This document shows positions 22,112 through 34,942 of a DNA stretch of 64,000 nucleotides, piece after piece (the stretch's first letter is position 1; each line of letters starts with the position of its first letter). A program made the position numbers and the translations under genes. This stretch comes from Davidsoniella eucalypti. Its lineage: Eukaryota > Ascomycota > Sordariomycetes > Microascales > Ceratocystidaceae. The stretch lies in NCBI GenBank assembly GCA_004009845.1, contig RMBW01000042.1, forward strand, positions 124,001 to 188,000. The letters are read 5' to 3'. A model generated the notes under the pieces. The model was given only the letters and a program-made list of their open reading frames with translations. It did no database searches and was not told the origin of the DNA.

Positions 22112-23538
22112 TTAAGCCTTGACGGCACGGTTCATGCGAGCACGCGCAATACGCTCGTATAGGACGTCCTTGAAAGCAAACAGGAATGCGGCAGTAAGGA
22201 CGCTCTGTAGAAGCTTGGGACCGATACCTAATAGAAATGACGAGTTAGTTGTCTCTAGTTCAGTGTATGGTGCTGTTTCGTGCGAATCTGTATGGAAACT
22301 TACCCTTATACAGGCCACCATAGCCCTCAGTCTTGATGACTCTGCGAATAGCTGCAAACATACCCTCGTCCTTACGCTGGGCCACGTGCATTTGGGCCTT
22401 GACAGTGATGTAAGGATAAGTGACGGCAGTAGCAAACAGCTTAGTAAGGGCGCCGAGATAGAAGGCGATCTTGGGTGAAACCTTGATCTGACGACGCTCG
22501 ATCATGTTCTTCAACTGCTCAAACAGCGTGTACTGCAAAATAGGGTTGATGACGAGCACGAGGGCAGGCACGACACCGGAGAATAGGGAGGCGGGGCCTT
22601 CGTTCTTGAGCAGGGCGATCAAGGTAGCGATGGCGCCGGCATTCTTCTTGGCACGCGGCGGTGCTGGTGAGGGTGGCAGCACGACGGCGGCTTCCGGAGC
22701 CTCAGCCTGGGCTTCGGTGTCTGATGGCGCGGGGAGCTTGGGGGTCTCTACGGAGGGTTCCAGCTGGTTGCGTGTGGTCACACGAGTGTTGACGACCCAA
22801 ATGGGGTTCGTGATGATGACTGTAGCAGAGCCGGCAAAGGCTCCGGCCAAAATGGTCTCGCCAGCTGTCAGACGACGGCTAGGACGACCGGCGCGCAAGG
22901 CGGCATTCTCGAAGAAAGTCTTGGACCATTCGTACCAGTAGTAGTAGACAAAGTTGGTGACGCTGATGCCTAGCAGGGCCGAGTTGAGGCCAGAGTATAG
23001 GCCACCAAAGCCCTCGCGGGCAATGATCTTCTTTGCGGCGTCCAAGAACGTGCTATCGGCTTTGCGCGAATCGACTTGGGCACGAGTCGACAGTGTCATC
23101 AGCGGGTAGCTGGAAGAGCGAGAGTCAGCATTGTTGGCAGCATGCCAGGGTGGGGACAGCGAATCACGGCTTCAGACTGGAAGGGGGTAGACTAGGATAG
23201 AGAGTAGACATGTAGATGGCGGATATAGGGCTGCTTAGAGTGTTGCACTGGCATAAATGATGTATGTGAGGCGAAGCGGCTAGCCAGAATGGCCGAATGC
23301 AAGGGCAATCCGGGTACCATGCATGCGTGCCCAATATCGATATATTGAGCAGACCAAGACGATCGGAACAGCACATCAAGTTGCTTTGATTGGGACAGAG
23401 GAAGAGGGTGATAGGGCAAAGAAGAATAACCTACGTTAGGGCTGTCGACAGGAGGCCACCGCCTGAACCGGCCAAAGCATGCGCGACGTTGTCGTTGGGC
23501 GGCACTGGCGCCAGGACCGGCTTTGAAGGAGCGACCAT
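22112..23538 (-). CDS. Peroxisomal adenine nucleotide carrier (PMP47/ANT1 type)
   Basis: Three exons read from high to low: 23435-23538, 22304-23109 and 22112-22227, giving 341 residues. Introns are 325 and 76 bp (donors GTAGGT and GTAAGT). It is a mitochondrial-carrier-family protein with three repeats carrying TYPLMTLSTR, TNPIWVVNTR and TYPYITVKAQ, the unusual signature versions found in the PMP47/PMP34/Ant1 subgroup. That subgroup exchanges ATP or cofactors across the peroxisomal membrane. The N-terminus, HALAGSGGGLLSTAL, lies in exon 1 and splices directly to TYPLMTL, fixing the start. An Ala/Pro-rich insert of about 45 residues sits between TM3 and TM4 (around residues 145-190), longer than usual. 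It is divergent from the large disordered-protein gene. Peroxisomal location is inferred from the subgroup; ATP transport is not shown. Confidence 0.88.
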
Positions 23539-25218
23539 GTTGGGCGGTTAGGTAAGGGTTGCTAGGCGAGAATGGAATACGCAGAGGCAAGATGGGAGAA
23601 GGGAAAAAAAGAAGTCGATGCGAAGACAACTGCGCACAGTTCAGCGACTTGGCTATGCGTGATCTAGGCGGTCAGGTTGCGGAACAAGCTGTACCGGTAA
23701 TATGGCTGGCAACTACAGTTGGCGATGATGGGATGCGCTGGTGCAGATTAATTAATGCACGACGGCGGGTGATATTGCAGTATCGGTGATGTTGCTGGCT
23801 TGCGATGATGCAAGAAAGTTCGATAGAAACATGTGGCAGCAGGATATGTTTGTTTATAAGAAAGAAAAAAGAAAAGAACAAGAAAAAGAAAAAAAATACG
23901 CCAGGGAGCAAGAGTTTCCCCGGATTTCAGCAGCCTACGAGTTCGGCATCGATCTTTGCCCTTACTTTTATCGGCGAACGAATGGCTTTAACTAGGACGT
24001 GTTGTTAGTTTTTCTACACATCAATCGAGCCGAGGTCAAAAAAGAACAAGCCTGAGAAGCCGGCAATAAACACCACAAGCGCAAACTGCTACTACATACT
24101 AGGCTTGGATCTCGCGGCGCAAAAAAAAGCAAAGGCAAAGGCTAGCGGACGGACATTCCAGCTTTGGGGAAGCTTGTCTCTTCTTCCTCCCTGCTGGAAG
24201 AGCTAAAGCTTGCTTTGATAGCTTCCCGTTTCAAGCTTTAGCTAATTGGGGTTGACCTGCTATGAGATTTCACAAGTTGGGCGGGGGACCAGCCGAGCCT
24301 GTGGACTCTTGATTTTGACGTCGGCTGATTCGCTAGCGTCGCAGCCCGAAAGTCTTGGCTTAACACCGTCATCTTGCTGGCTTGGTAGACATGTGATCCA
24401 GTGCTGGCTGCAGCCGAAAGGGTTAGTGGACAGAATGCAAGGGTTAATTGACGTTGAATTGCATGTTATTCGTTAGGCTTTACGTAGCTATATAGACGAG
24501 CGCCAGCTGGCAAAAGCGGGTCTGGATATCTATAAAGCCAAGAGACAAAAAAGGACCAGCGATGCCTAAATGGGACAAGACTCAATAGCACGGCTATTTA
24601 GGCTGCAGGGGTAGCAGCATCAATTGGGAATAAGTGAGCAATGAGATCATGAGTGGGTGTTGGAGCCAAAGAGAAGAAGCCCTGAATCTGAAATGCCTGC
24701 AGAAGCTACGGATCGCCAGCGCATCAAAAGGCCTAGACAGCAGCTAAAAAAATGGGTACATGGCAATGATTAGATTGCCTTGCTTACAGTGCAAGAAAAG
24801 CCTAGACAGGGTCTCTGTTGTGCTGCGTTGTGTATCGTTTATTGTAGCCTAACTCTTTCACTAATACTATAACTACAGCAGTAGTGAAGCCCTGTATTTT
24901 TTTGTGCTTGGGCTGCTGGACCTTCCCTATTCTGCCGCGTTGCAGTTTTTTTAGTGCGCTGGACTGATTTGTAGTCAGGTACCCACAATTAGTTTCCCGT
25001 ACCTTCTCCACGACAACACCAGCATTAAGCCAAAAGAGTACTTGCACATACATTTTGTATGTACAACTGTATCGTTTAGGCAATCCCTCAACCTGACCGC
25101 CCACAAAAACCGGCGCCTTCTGTTTAGTTTTTGGATAGTTTGATATTTTGATATTTGGATGCCCGTTGCCCTGCCAGATCCATCGAGCCTTCTTTAGGCT
25201 CGCGAGTGCTTTGCAGTC
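23539..25218. other. Divergent intergenic region carrier/disordered protein
   Basis: About 1.68 kb between the two start codons, with purine-rich runs near 23860-23900 and 24120. Several AAGCTT/AGCTTT motifs recur around 24170-24240 (CAAGCTTTAGCT and relatives). No supported gene. Confidence 0.45.
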
Positions 25219-28200
25219 ATGGCCTTTCTCGATTTCGACGAGATCGAAAGATTTTCTTCTCCTGACCCTCTCAATTCTGACTCTGAATATCCTCCGCCGC
25301 CTCTATCGGCGAGTTCGACAGCATCGCGACGCGCCGCCGACTATTCGCAGCCCCAGAGCCAACCACAACATCAATATAGCCGCCACCAACACAACCTCTA
25401 TTCATCCGCCCGCAAGCCACGGCCTGCCTCCGCCGCCAAGTCCCGACGGCACTCCTCGCGCGAGATCGGCCCACCACCGTCGCCGCGCAAACAAACCTTC
25501 GAACTGGATGTCGGCCGCGATATATCGCCACAGCGTCTTCTTGTGACCGTCGAGGCCAACGACTTCGACGCCGCTGCCACTGGCCTTCGCCGCCGCCTGT
25601 TTGCCTCTTCAAGCGAGTCCTCGTCGCCCATAGCAATGGCGCCTACGCTACGCTCGTCAAAGCGCGTCCCCCTCAAGGGCGAAGACGAGACGTCTACCCG
25701 TGTGACCGGGACCCCACGTCGCCCAAGAGCCCCAAGCAGCGCTTCCCGCCGAGAGACGACACCTATGAACACTGGGCGCATCACCCGCCAGCAGAGCGCA
25801 ACGCCTAGCAAATCAACAGCCTCGGCTTCTAGAGCTGCCCGGAACAGCGTCATGATCTCTGACCTTGCTAGCACCACCACTGACGACTTCGATCTGGGCA
25901 CCACCCCAAGGCCCGCTGTGCCCAGGGCCAAAGCAACACCCACTCGTAGATCTGAACGCAGACGTACGTCTTCAATGAAAAAGGCAGCTTCAGAGGAATC
26001 AGATGCCGGATCTATGATTCTACCACCGCCTCCTCAAGACTCAATGTTCCGCAGCTCTAGATCAAAGAGAAACGCCCAACCGACGCCGGTGGACTCTGGC
26101 GCCAGTGCCGCCAGTGATGAACCGACAATGACCATGAACGTCACGACGACGATGATCCCAATTGCTGATACACCCGAGATTTCTCGCCGAGCCATGAAGC
26201 GCCTTGGAGACGACGAATACCTCGATACCCCAGGCACTAAGCGCCATGGAACACCACGAAAGCCAACGCCCAGAAAATCTACGCCTAGAAGATCTACACC
26301 GGCACGCAACACGAAGCCTCCCGTGCAGTCATTCTCTGACTTGTTTCTCGAATCTACTCCAGACGCTTCGGTGTCGCCCGAGCACCGTGCTTCGTTGAGA
26401 CATAGTCTTCCAACCATTGCTGAGACTTCATTTGTGCAACAAGAAGAGCCTGTAGTTGCTGATACGACCACTGTAAACTCTGAACACAACGATGACGGCG
26501 ATTTGTGGCTGGACAATCTATCAGATGACGACAACACCAACCGCCAGTCCATTTCTACTGGCTTCCGGACGTCGCGAAGAGTTACTCGTAAATCAAGCGC
26601 CGACATCTTTCCTAGCGTCGAGAACGAGGTAGACCGCCATTCCTTACATGAAGAAGACCTGCCGCACGAAGATGAAGAGATGCCAAAGCAAGACATACCA
26701 GAGGAGCCCGAAATGCGCCAATCGGAAGAATCGGATGAGCCACAACCACAGCGGGACCCAACACCAATAAATGATGAGGACTACATGCCATTTTACGAAC
26801 GAGAGTCAGATGCTGGACCTGTACATGAAAATCACGAGAAAGAGCTAGATATTGAATTTGTACACGAACAACGCGAAGAGTTATACTCTGATGCGCGACA
26901 AGAATCTGAGGCCCAAAACCAACACCAAGCCGAAGAAGAACTGCCCGAATCAACAACAGAGGGCCATGATCAGACAGCACTGGAACACGAGCCTGAACAA
27001 GCCGTACGAACTGTCACATCTTTGGCTCTCGAACGCCAGTCAGGCTCGGAATCTCCTATGCTGCCTCCACCACCAACAGTCCATCCCGATGTGCTATCCG
27101 ACCCAATGTCAGAGGCCATGTCTGCCAGCTCACACATGCGTCATGACGAGGACTTCAGCATGATTTTCCCAGACTCTCTGCACATCGACACTAGCTTGCC
27201 TCTAAATTCCCGTAATGACTTTGGAGAAACGACTAATTTGGCTATACATCGCACCCTAGAATCGTTGAGGCGAGATCGCGAACAAGAAAACTCTAGTAAT
27301 TTCGGCTCACCTGCATTCAGAGCTAACACGCACTTGGATACCGTGGTTGAAGAGACAGAAGAAGACAGCCAGGCGGTCCAGATACAAGAGCTTCCTCGCC
27401 TGTCTTCGCCTTTGATCAGATTTGGCAACTCGCCTCTACTTAAATCTGCTACAAAGAACGCCGCCGCAGCCGCAGCCGCCGCCGCTTCTCAAAACTACAA
27501 CATGATGAGCCCGATGCTAGGCCGTACTTTGACGCCACGCCAACGCAAGCCGCCCTCGTTGAGCCAGCAACTACTGACTCGCGAGGCCATGCGTACTACG
27601 AAGACCCCAGAAGCCAAAATGACCTTGTCCCAAAATCTTGGCACGCTTCTTTCATCTGCTGCTCGGAGAAAGCCCCGCCAATCTTTGCCCTCAGCAGAGA
27701 AACACAACGACTCTTTGACTACACCATCCGAGCCATTCCTTGCCAGCGCAGCTCCCAAGAACGGCGAATATGGTGGTCCATTGGAGTCTACCACTCCTAT
27801 GACACTTCCCCGACTGGGCCAGCAACACCTTCAACAAGATGCTGCGGATCCAACTCCAAGCAAGCCACCGACCTTCATCGGACGGCAATTATTGCAGCAA
27901 AGGCAGCAGGAGCAAGAGAAAAAGAAGTCGGAAGCTCAGGATCTTGTCGATATAACAAACGATGATAATACTACTATGCTTGAAAAGTCTGTGTTTGGAA
28001 GCGTTGCACCGGCGCAAACACCGCCCGTCCAACAGGCACGAGAAAACGTGCAACAAGCTCCAGCTGAGGTATGCCGTCCATTTCGTCTGAGCGTGCAGCT
28101 AACTTATGATAATACCTGCTGCATATTGACAAGGATGTTTACTAACTACTACTGTTTAAAAATGTAGGTCCGTCAGCCGTCCCGTCGTCTGTCACTACCT

Positions 28201-31200
28201 GCTGTCGAGCCTGGAAACGACAGTCTGACACCAGTAGGCTCGCCAAAGCTACCAGAGTTGCGCTCTGCTGAACGCCCTGTACTTAATTCTGCCGTTCGCG
28301 CTGGACGCGTCCTGCAGACGGTCACGACCGAGAAGTCTTCGCCGGCAGCTCGTAGCACGCTGGGATCTCCTTTCCGGGGTGGTTCTTCCCCCTTGGGTCG
28401 TCGCCAGTCCCAAGGCCATTCGCAAGAAGAGACGGCCGACCTCCCTGTCCCTGCGCCAAACCCGCCGTTCATCTTCGGCCGGGGACGTAGCTCAGTTCCC
28501 CCATCTGGGCTTCCTAACCTTACGAGCCCCGTTGCTATGTCTGAACACGACGATAGCGTCTTCAAGATTGCCCAAGCCGCCAACAACACGGCTTCTTTCC
28601 GCCGTGCTGGCCGCGTGCGCCATGCTGCATCACTGTCACCCTCGGTGGCTTCGGTATCTAGCAGAGTGGCCCCTGCCCCGACTTTGGCTACAGAAGAGGA
28701 ACATGTTGCAGACGTATCATGGACTACAGACCCTTCACGGTCGGCACAAAAAGCAGCAGCAGCAAGCGAGGTATCTGCTCAGCGGACCTCGCAGCTCAAA
28801 AGTTATCGGCTGCCCCCTGTTGCCGACGAGGAAGAAGACGAGGATCTCTGGGCTGTCGAGGCCGATCGTTCGTCAGATGCCCTAAACACTACAGCGATTG
28901 GACATATCCCAGAGGTGTCCAAGGGCACGAATAAGCGCGCATTGTCTTTTGAAGACGACGAGGAGAGCAGTGCCTTGTCCGGAGCCCAATTCCTGCCTTC
29001 GTCGCGCAAGAAGGTCGCGGTCGAGTCTACAACGCCAGCAGCCCCGACATCTCAGCTACAAAAGGTGGGCGGCAGTAGTCAGAATCAGGGACAGGAAGGG
29101 CTGCATGAGCAGGGGTCTGAAAGCTGGGGCTTGCCGCAGTATAGACCCTTGATTGGACGACAGCGTAGCGGCATCGTCAGTCAGGATCCGCTGGACGAGA
29201 CGTCGCCAGCACCCACAAAGACCGCCTTTTTCCGCCGAAAACTCGAGCAGCTCGAAAAAGCGCGCCTGGAGGAGGTTGAGAAAAAGAACAACAAGAACAA
29301 GGACGGCCAGGGTCAGGGCTTTAGCCAGGGTCAGGGCAAGGGCCAACAGCCCAGCTCACTAGCACTAATTGATGCAGAAACCCCTGCAGCTTCGTCCCAG
29401 CCCAGTACCGCTCAACGCCCTGGCCCCATTGATCTCAGCACTTTTTTCTCGCCTCTCTCGTTTTCCTTCGAGTCTGCCCGCAAAACCGCACCCGCCGTGG
29501 CTGTCGATGCCTCCCGCACATACCCCGGAACCACGCAAGAAGAATCTGACGAAGACGGCGACAAAGATCACGAAGAAGCCGCCAGCGGACAGTCTAGAGT
29601 TCTGCCTACAAGTTCCATGTTCCCGTCGCTACCGCAGCGCAACACCCGCCTCTCCAGAACCGCCGCCGCTAAGCGCTTCCGCCCTTCCACTCGCGTCACC
29701 GAAGTTTCGCGCTCGCCGTCGCCCACAAACGAACAGCCCGACGTATCCTTCTTCAATCACAGTATGGCGCACACCATCGACCAAAGCCATCTGCATCGCG
29801 AAGACACTGTCGACGAAGACGAAGAGGAAGTCGCAAGCAATCGCAACGACGACTACTCGCACTCCGGCATCGCTAAGTCAATTGAAGAGGACGACAAGAA
29901 TGACGCGCAAAGTGACGCTGCCATTGCATCTGACGATGAAGAAGGCGACGACGAAGAAGAGAAGCCCATCAGCCGTCCCTCGACCCCTCTGCGCCACCGG
30001 TCGCTTATGAACCCCGAACATGCCCAGACACCGCCGCAGATGCAGCTTTCGCGCGACGACATCTCGCGCTGGCAGGAGCAGACATCCAAGGTTATGAAGG
30101 AGTCTCCCTCAGACGTCCGTCCTCTGCCTCGGCCACCGGGCTACTCCCAGAATCGCGCCATGTCGCCAACCAAGTCTTGCTTCCGGTCCCCCATGAAGGG
30201 CCGCACTCCCGGGCGTGTGGTTGAGTTTAATAGCAGCGCCTTGAGCCCCCTGGAACAGCAAAGACAGCGCATGGAACGCCAACGTGCGCGCACTGCCGAA
30301 GAGCAAGAGCGGATTGAGCGCGAGGCACGCGAAGCTGAGGCACTGAAGAACTTTGAGCGCCAGGCTTTGGAGGGCGCCCGTCGCGAGCGTGAGCTTTCGG
30401 AAGTGCTTGGTGAAGACCCGTTTGCAGAGTCCGATCCGACTCCTACCAAGCGCCAGGTCGGCATTCAGCCCCCTGTTACTCTTGCACCGCCTGTTGGTGG
30501 CTTCGTTCATCAGCCGATAGAAAGGGACGTGGGCGAGGAGACGGACCCCGACTATGAAGTCTCTGAAGAAGAAGAAGACGAAGACGATGAAGAAGTTGAA
30601 GAAGAAGCTGAACAGCCACAGCATGAAGTCATCGAGATAGAGTCCGACGAAGACTCTACTGACCAGTCTGTCACTGACGAGGATGGGGATGCCGAGATGA
30701 CTACCGTTGAAGAATCTCTACCACAGCAGAAACCCCGCCTCGGCCGTCTTGCCAGTCTCTTCACCCCTCAAAACGCAGCTTCTGAAGCCCAGAAAGCTTC
30801 GGCATCCTACCACTATCTCGAGCCGTCCACACCAACTCCACACCATGCCACATCTCCCAGCGCACCTTCGAGTGTCAGCTCATCGCCCACTGTGATCCTC
30901 CCGCCGCGGATGAACCTTTCCCGCACAGCGTGGACTATTGATCACTGGCGCCATCTACGCTACCTGGTCAAGATCCGGCGCACTCGTCTGTTCTACTTCT
31001 CCGCCTTCTACAACCGACCTTCTGAATCGACACCTATCGCTGGCCAGACCGTCTCGGGCGGTGGCCACTCTCTCGTTATAACCCAGGAACACGCTGATGC
31101 CGTTGATGCTTTCATGGGCGATGTGCCTGGCTGGACCGTCCAGGAAGTCACTAAGCGTGTCTACGCCATCGTCAAAGCAGATGAACTTCGTCAACAGGAA

Positions 31201-31419
31201 TGGCTACTCGAGCAGCAGCAGCAGATGAACCAACGGCCGCCTAAACGCCGTAATCAAGAGATGACGCAAGACGAGGAGCATCAACAACAAGAGCAGCAAC
31301 CTCGTCAGCGCCGTCGGAAACTGCCCTCGCTGAACAGTTTGCCGGCGATTCCTCTGGCCCAACAAGAAGAAGCTACATCGTGGTGGCAGCGTTTAGTACC
31401 TTCTTTCTTACAAAGATGA
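25219..31419 (+). CDS. Large disordered nuclear-type protein (2033 aa), possible AT-hook-like DNA binding
   Basis: Two exons, 25219-28068 and 28168-31419, with a 99-bp phase-0 intron (branch TACTAAC at 28139). Most of the protein is Ser/Pro/charged low complexity. Visible features: a degenerate AT-hook-like TPRRPRAP (165-172); a TP-repeat TPRKPTPRKSTPRRSTPAR (345-363) with many proline-directed kinase sites; a 10-Ala run near 748-757; a conserved-looking SCFRSPMKGRTPGRVVEF block (about 1619-1636); a charged coiled-coil-like helix (about 1645-1700); and an acidic region (about 1744-1795) containing VIEIESDED (1771-1779), a SUMO-interaction-like motif. A folded-looking, Trp-containing C-terminal segment (about 1865-1957) is followed by a Gln-rich basic tail. 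Similar filamentous-fungal proteins are sometimes labelled 'AT DNA binding protein'; I recall this but cannot verify it. I do not assign a function. A nuclear or chromatin role is inference. Confidence 0.82.
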
Positions 31420-32471
31420 GATTTGAAAGAAAAGGGAAAGAAAAAATGAAACTCTAATAAACAACCAAAAAAAGAAACGGTTAAATATCTCTTTGCAAGA
31501 TAACCTTTCTTTATACGCTTTTGCTCTTCCTCATGTTCACGAATTCTTCACGGCCAAAATATTTCCTTTCGATCGCATCATTTATTCTCCATCTTGTTAT
31601 TTTCTTATATCTATCGATACCTCTCTTAGTTTTCCTCTTTTTTGATTATTTTTATATCCTTTTTTTGATCTTTTCTATTCTCTCATAATAGAAAACAAAA
31701 ACTAGTTGGTAATTTGCTTTAGCAGAATGAAATCAAGCAACTCAATTTTTTCTACATCTTACTTTCTCTCTTTTTTTCTTTTTCTTTCTTCTTCGATTCG
31801 CCCTTTATATTCTCTTCTCCTACAGAATATTATGTTTGACGAAAACTCTTTGTCTTATATCTTCATCATTGGTTTGGTACATGTGTTTTTTTTTAGTCAT
31901 ATCATCAAATTAAACTTCTTCGTTCTAGCTTGTCATTACTTTTTTTCTTCTTTTTTTTTCTTTTCTTTATTCTTCTTAATACCCATGCCATATTTACACT
32001 ACACAATTCACAATCACTTGAAGAGATGGGCGGAATCAAGTCATTTAAATATTGAGATTACTTGAGCTTTTTTCTCTCTTTTGAGTATTGTCATTTTTAT
32101 CTTGTTAGGTAATAACATGAGTAATTTTCTTTTCTAGGGTACATCATAGGCGGTGGGTGGCTTTCTTCTATTTGATTTTCCTTCTTTTCGGTTTAATAGG
32201 TTGATTATCATGATTCAAAGAGTCGAGTTATCACTCGATTTTCCTTTCTTCTCTTTTGCCTTCATAGCTTAGATACCCGGGGAAATATAGCCTTGGTTTT
32301 AGTCATGCTATATATCATCCATCATTTGAATATTAAAGCAACTTCTTTTTTTTGGTCATTCAATATGTTTAAATAGTCATGCCGCTGTATTGATATTATC
32401 TTTGTATGTGAAAAAAAAGAAACCAACAACTCCTCCTACTTGTATCTAGTTTAGTTAGGGTTGACTAGTCT
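31420..32471. other. Convergent spacer, strongly pyrimidine-rich on + strand
   Basis: 1.05 kb between convergent genes. From about 31500 to 32260 the + strand is dominated by T and C runs with few purines. Frames here (such as 31706-32065) are Phe/Ser-rich artefacts of this composition. It probably includes the 3' UTRs of both genes. Confidence 0.5.
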
Positions 32472-33889
32472 TTATTCAAGCTGTGAAGCCTGGTTCTGAT
32501 ACAGTAGGTCCACCACGTTGCTCAGCTTCTCAATTGTTGCTAGAGCCGCATCGTAAGTCTCGTCACGATGTGTCTCGTCAAAGATAATCAGGCAGCCTGC
32601 ACCTTGGTCAAGGACACCAATAATGACCTTGTCCAGGATCATCTGGGACAGCTTGTGCTCGACCTGCTGCGTATCTAGGCCCACCATGCTGGCGATATGG
32701 TCAACTTCGACACGCGAGAAAGGCTCGATAACCTTGATTAGGTTCTGCTCTAACATGTTGTCGTACAATCTACGTAGGTGGCTGCGTACGAAGGCATCAC
32801 TGCCGAGTTCCTGGCGGTATGTCATGAGCGCCCGCTCGTACTCTTCTAGAGACCGAGAAGCATGTGCGCGCGCAATGGCCTTCATGGCCTCTAGGCTAGA
32901 GCTGGCGTACTTGAGCGCAGGCTTGCTAGCCATGAGCTGGTTAACGTCGTCAACCTGGTTGAGCATGATCTTACACAGCAGCATGTACTGCAGGGCGGCG
33001 GTAGCCTTGGTAATCTCTTCCTGCTGACCATAGCCGTCTAGGGCTTCGATGAAGTATGAGAAGGCAGTGTTGAAGTCTTGATCTTCAGCGTGAAGCATGC
33101 CACTCTGCATATCGAGGTCGGCCTGGATACGTGGTGGCGTGTAGACTGATGCGGCGCTGGTACGGGCGCTGGTCAGCGATGCGCGGGCCTTGGAGATGTT
33201 GCCGAGGGCATGATGAGTTCTTGATTCGAGCAGCTGCACCTCAACAAGCATCAGCTTATCGTCGAGACGCTTGAGCTCGCGCAGCAGACTTTCGCATAGC
33301 TTGAGAGCTTCATAGTAGGACTGTTTGGCCATGTATAGACTGACTAGACGCGTTTCGAGACTCTGGCGGAGGAAGCTGCGGCGTTGCGAGGTAGCCCAGG
33401 TTATGCATGACTTGGTGACGTCGATCTGAAGGTCGGTTGTGTTGGGGATGTCGTGGAAAAGGTCCAGCAGAGCCTTGACTGTATACAGGGCATTAGTATA
33501 TACGTCATGAGAATCAAACTTGGAAGGCGGCTAGAGGGCAATTGGTTGGGGGATAAGACTTACTCAGCTTTGCGGTTTTTGCCTTTGCAAAATCAGAAAG
33601 TACTACCCGGCTTTTGTTGATCAAGTTCACGATATTGTCTATCTGACTTTTTGGGCGTTAGCAATGGCTCATAGAGTAACGCATGGTGGGATGTGCGTAT
33701 AGAACATAGAGAGACTCACTGTTGGTCCCGGTACAGTCCTCCTAGGCCCAGAAGGGCCTCTTCATATTCACGGGTTTCCGCCTCAGACGCCGTCAGCGTT
33801 GGGGGGCTCGATAAGATGGCGGCATATTCAGACTCAGTCTTGACCTCGGGTTTCCGGGAGCCCTGTCCCTTGCTCGACTCGCCGGCCAT
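32472..33889 (-). CDS. RPN6: 26S proteasome regulatory particle subunit Rpn6 (PSMD11)
   Basis: Three exons read from high to low: 33720-33889, 33564-33646 and 32472-33478, giving 419 residues (family about 420-435). Rpn6 is a lid subunit that clamps the regulatory particle to the 20S core. The mature sequence includes AKAKTAK, SCITWATSQRRSFLRQSLE, LLRELKRLDDKLMLVEVQLL, TSAASVYTPPRIQADLDMQS and, in the C-terminal PCI/winged-helix part, RLYDNMLEQNLIKVIEPFSR and VIIGVLDQGAGCLIIFDE. These are diagnostic for Rpn6. Intron 1 (73 bp) has a GCTAAC branch and an AAAAAG acceptor; an alternative acceptor four bases later would create a stop. Intron 2 is 85 bp. The N-terminal 55 residues are divergent, as usual. 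The start at 33889 is the only ATG that keeps the frame to intron 1. Confidence 0.95.
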
Positions 33890-34942
33890 GTTGTGTGTAT
33901 AAGATATGTCAACAGGTAGAAGTCGGTGAGATAGCCGGATGGATGGGCCAAGATTGGGAATCAATGCGCCTGGCGTAGATGAAGGAAAAACGGCTTGGTT
34001 TTATGGGCTGTAGCAAAAGCCAGCAAGAAAAAAAGTGGTGGTTTTGGAGGTTCGCGATGTTATTGGGTCCGAAGGCAGAGAGCAATTTAGAGCAGTCCAA
34101 GCAAGTCCTACTATGCAAGGCCGCAAGCTCAGCCTGGCTATTCTGGTTCGTTTGGCTCAAATAGGTAGCAGCGGGATGCGCAACTGCTCTGATTTGCTTG
34201 AGCCAGGGAGCTTGCGTGCGGGATCAACGTGGCGCTTAATGTGGCGTAAGCCCACTTTGAGAGAGTGTGGCACAAGCAACAACAGAGCATTTATGGTGAT
34301 GGTGATTTTATTTATAGTCTAGAGATCATCTAAGAGCTCCTTTTTGACTTTGGGCGAGGCCGTGCTTTCTGGTACCGGTTTTCTATGTTCCTAGTATCCG
34401 GGACTGCTCAGACTAGTCTGGCATCCATCCCTCACAGAGCATTCTACTACGATAGAGGTTTTCACGTTTGTTGATTACATGAATTCAGAGCTCACTTATT
34501 AGACGTTTCTCATAGTCTGATATTGTATTTGTTGATTATGTACCTGTATTAAAGAATCTGGCGTTTGTACACAGTGGCTGCAGGGCAATTGTTTCTAGAA
34601 TGAACACATGGCTTATCATATGTTGAACTTGTTTATATATGTAGTAGAAACAACTGGACGCTAGCGACAGCATATCATTTTCACTTGCGTTTTAGATATC
34701 ACTAGGTCTAAAAATAGCTCTTCCTGCAATTCATAGTTGCTGATAGTTGCAAACATGTGGTGCTAATGTCAAACCACACACGGCTTTGCGGCAGAAATCG
34801 ATGCGTCCGAGAAGCTTGAAGTATATATTCTAGGATTACCAAGAGACGTTCCTACTGGTTGAGTCGACTTGAAAGCTCCAAATATCATTTCTGAGTAAGT
34901 TTAGTATCGACTAGTGACGGCTTGATCCCTTCTAGTAGCGAT
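33890..34942. other. Intergenic region RPN6 promoter/ERD2 3' flank
   Basis: About 1.05 kb. Near 33950-33957 the minus strand carries CCCAATC (a CCAAT-type element) about 65 bp upstream of the RPN6 start. The rest is AT-rich and I see no gene. The half adjoining 34943 is the 3' flank of ERD2. Confidence 0.45.

Noticed and set aside
26034..26696. 220-codon frame antisense to the disordered-protein gene
   Set aside because: Shadow of a long GC-biased coding exon; no ATG-led family match. The same applies to 30109-30624.
28069..28167. Stop-containing gap as evidence for two separate genes at 25.2-31.4 kb
   Set aside because: GTATGC donor, TACTAAC branch and TGTAG acceptor keep the frame, and both halves share the same low-complexity style, so one gene with an intron is more likely.
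31706..32065. 119-codon hydrophobic frame in the 3' spacer
   Set aside because: Phe/Ser/Leu content follows directly from the T/C-rich tract; not a membrane protein signal.
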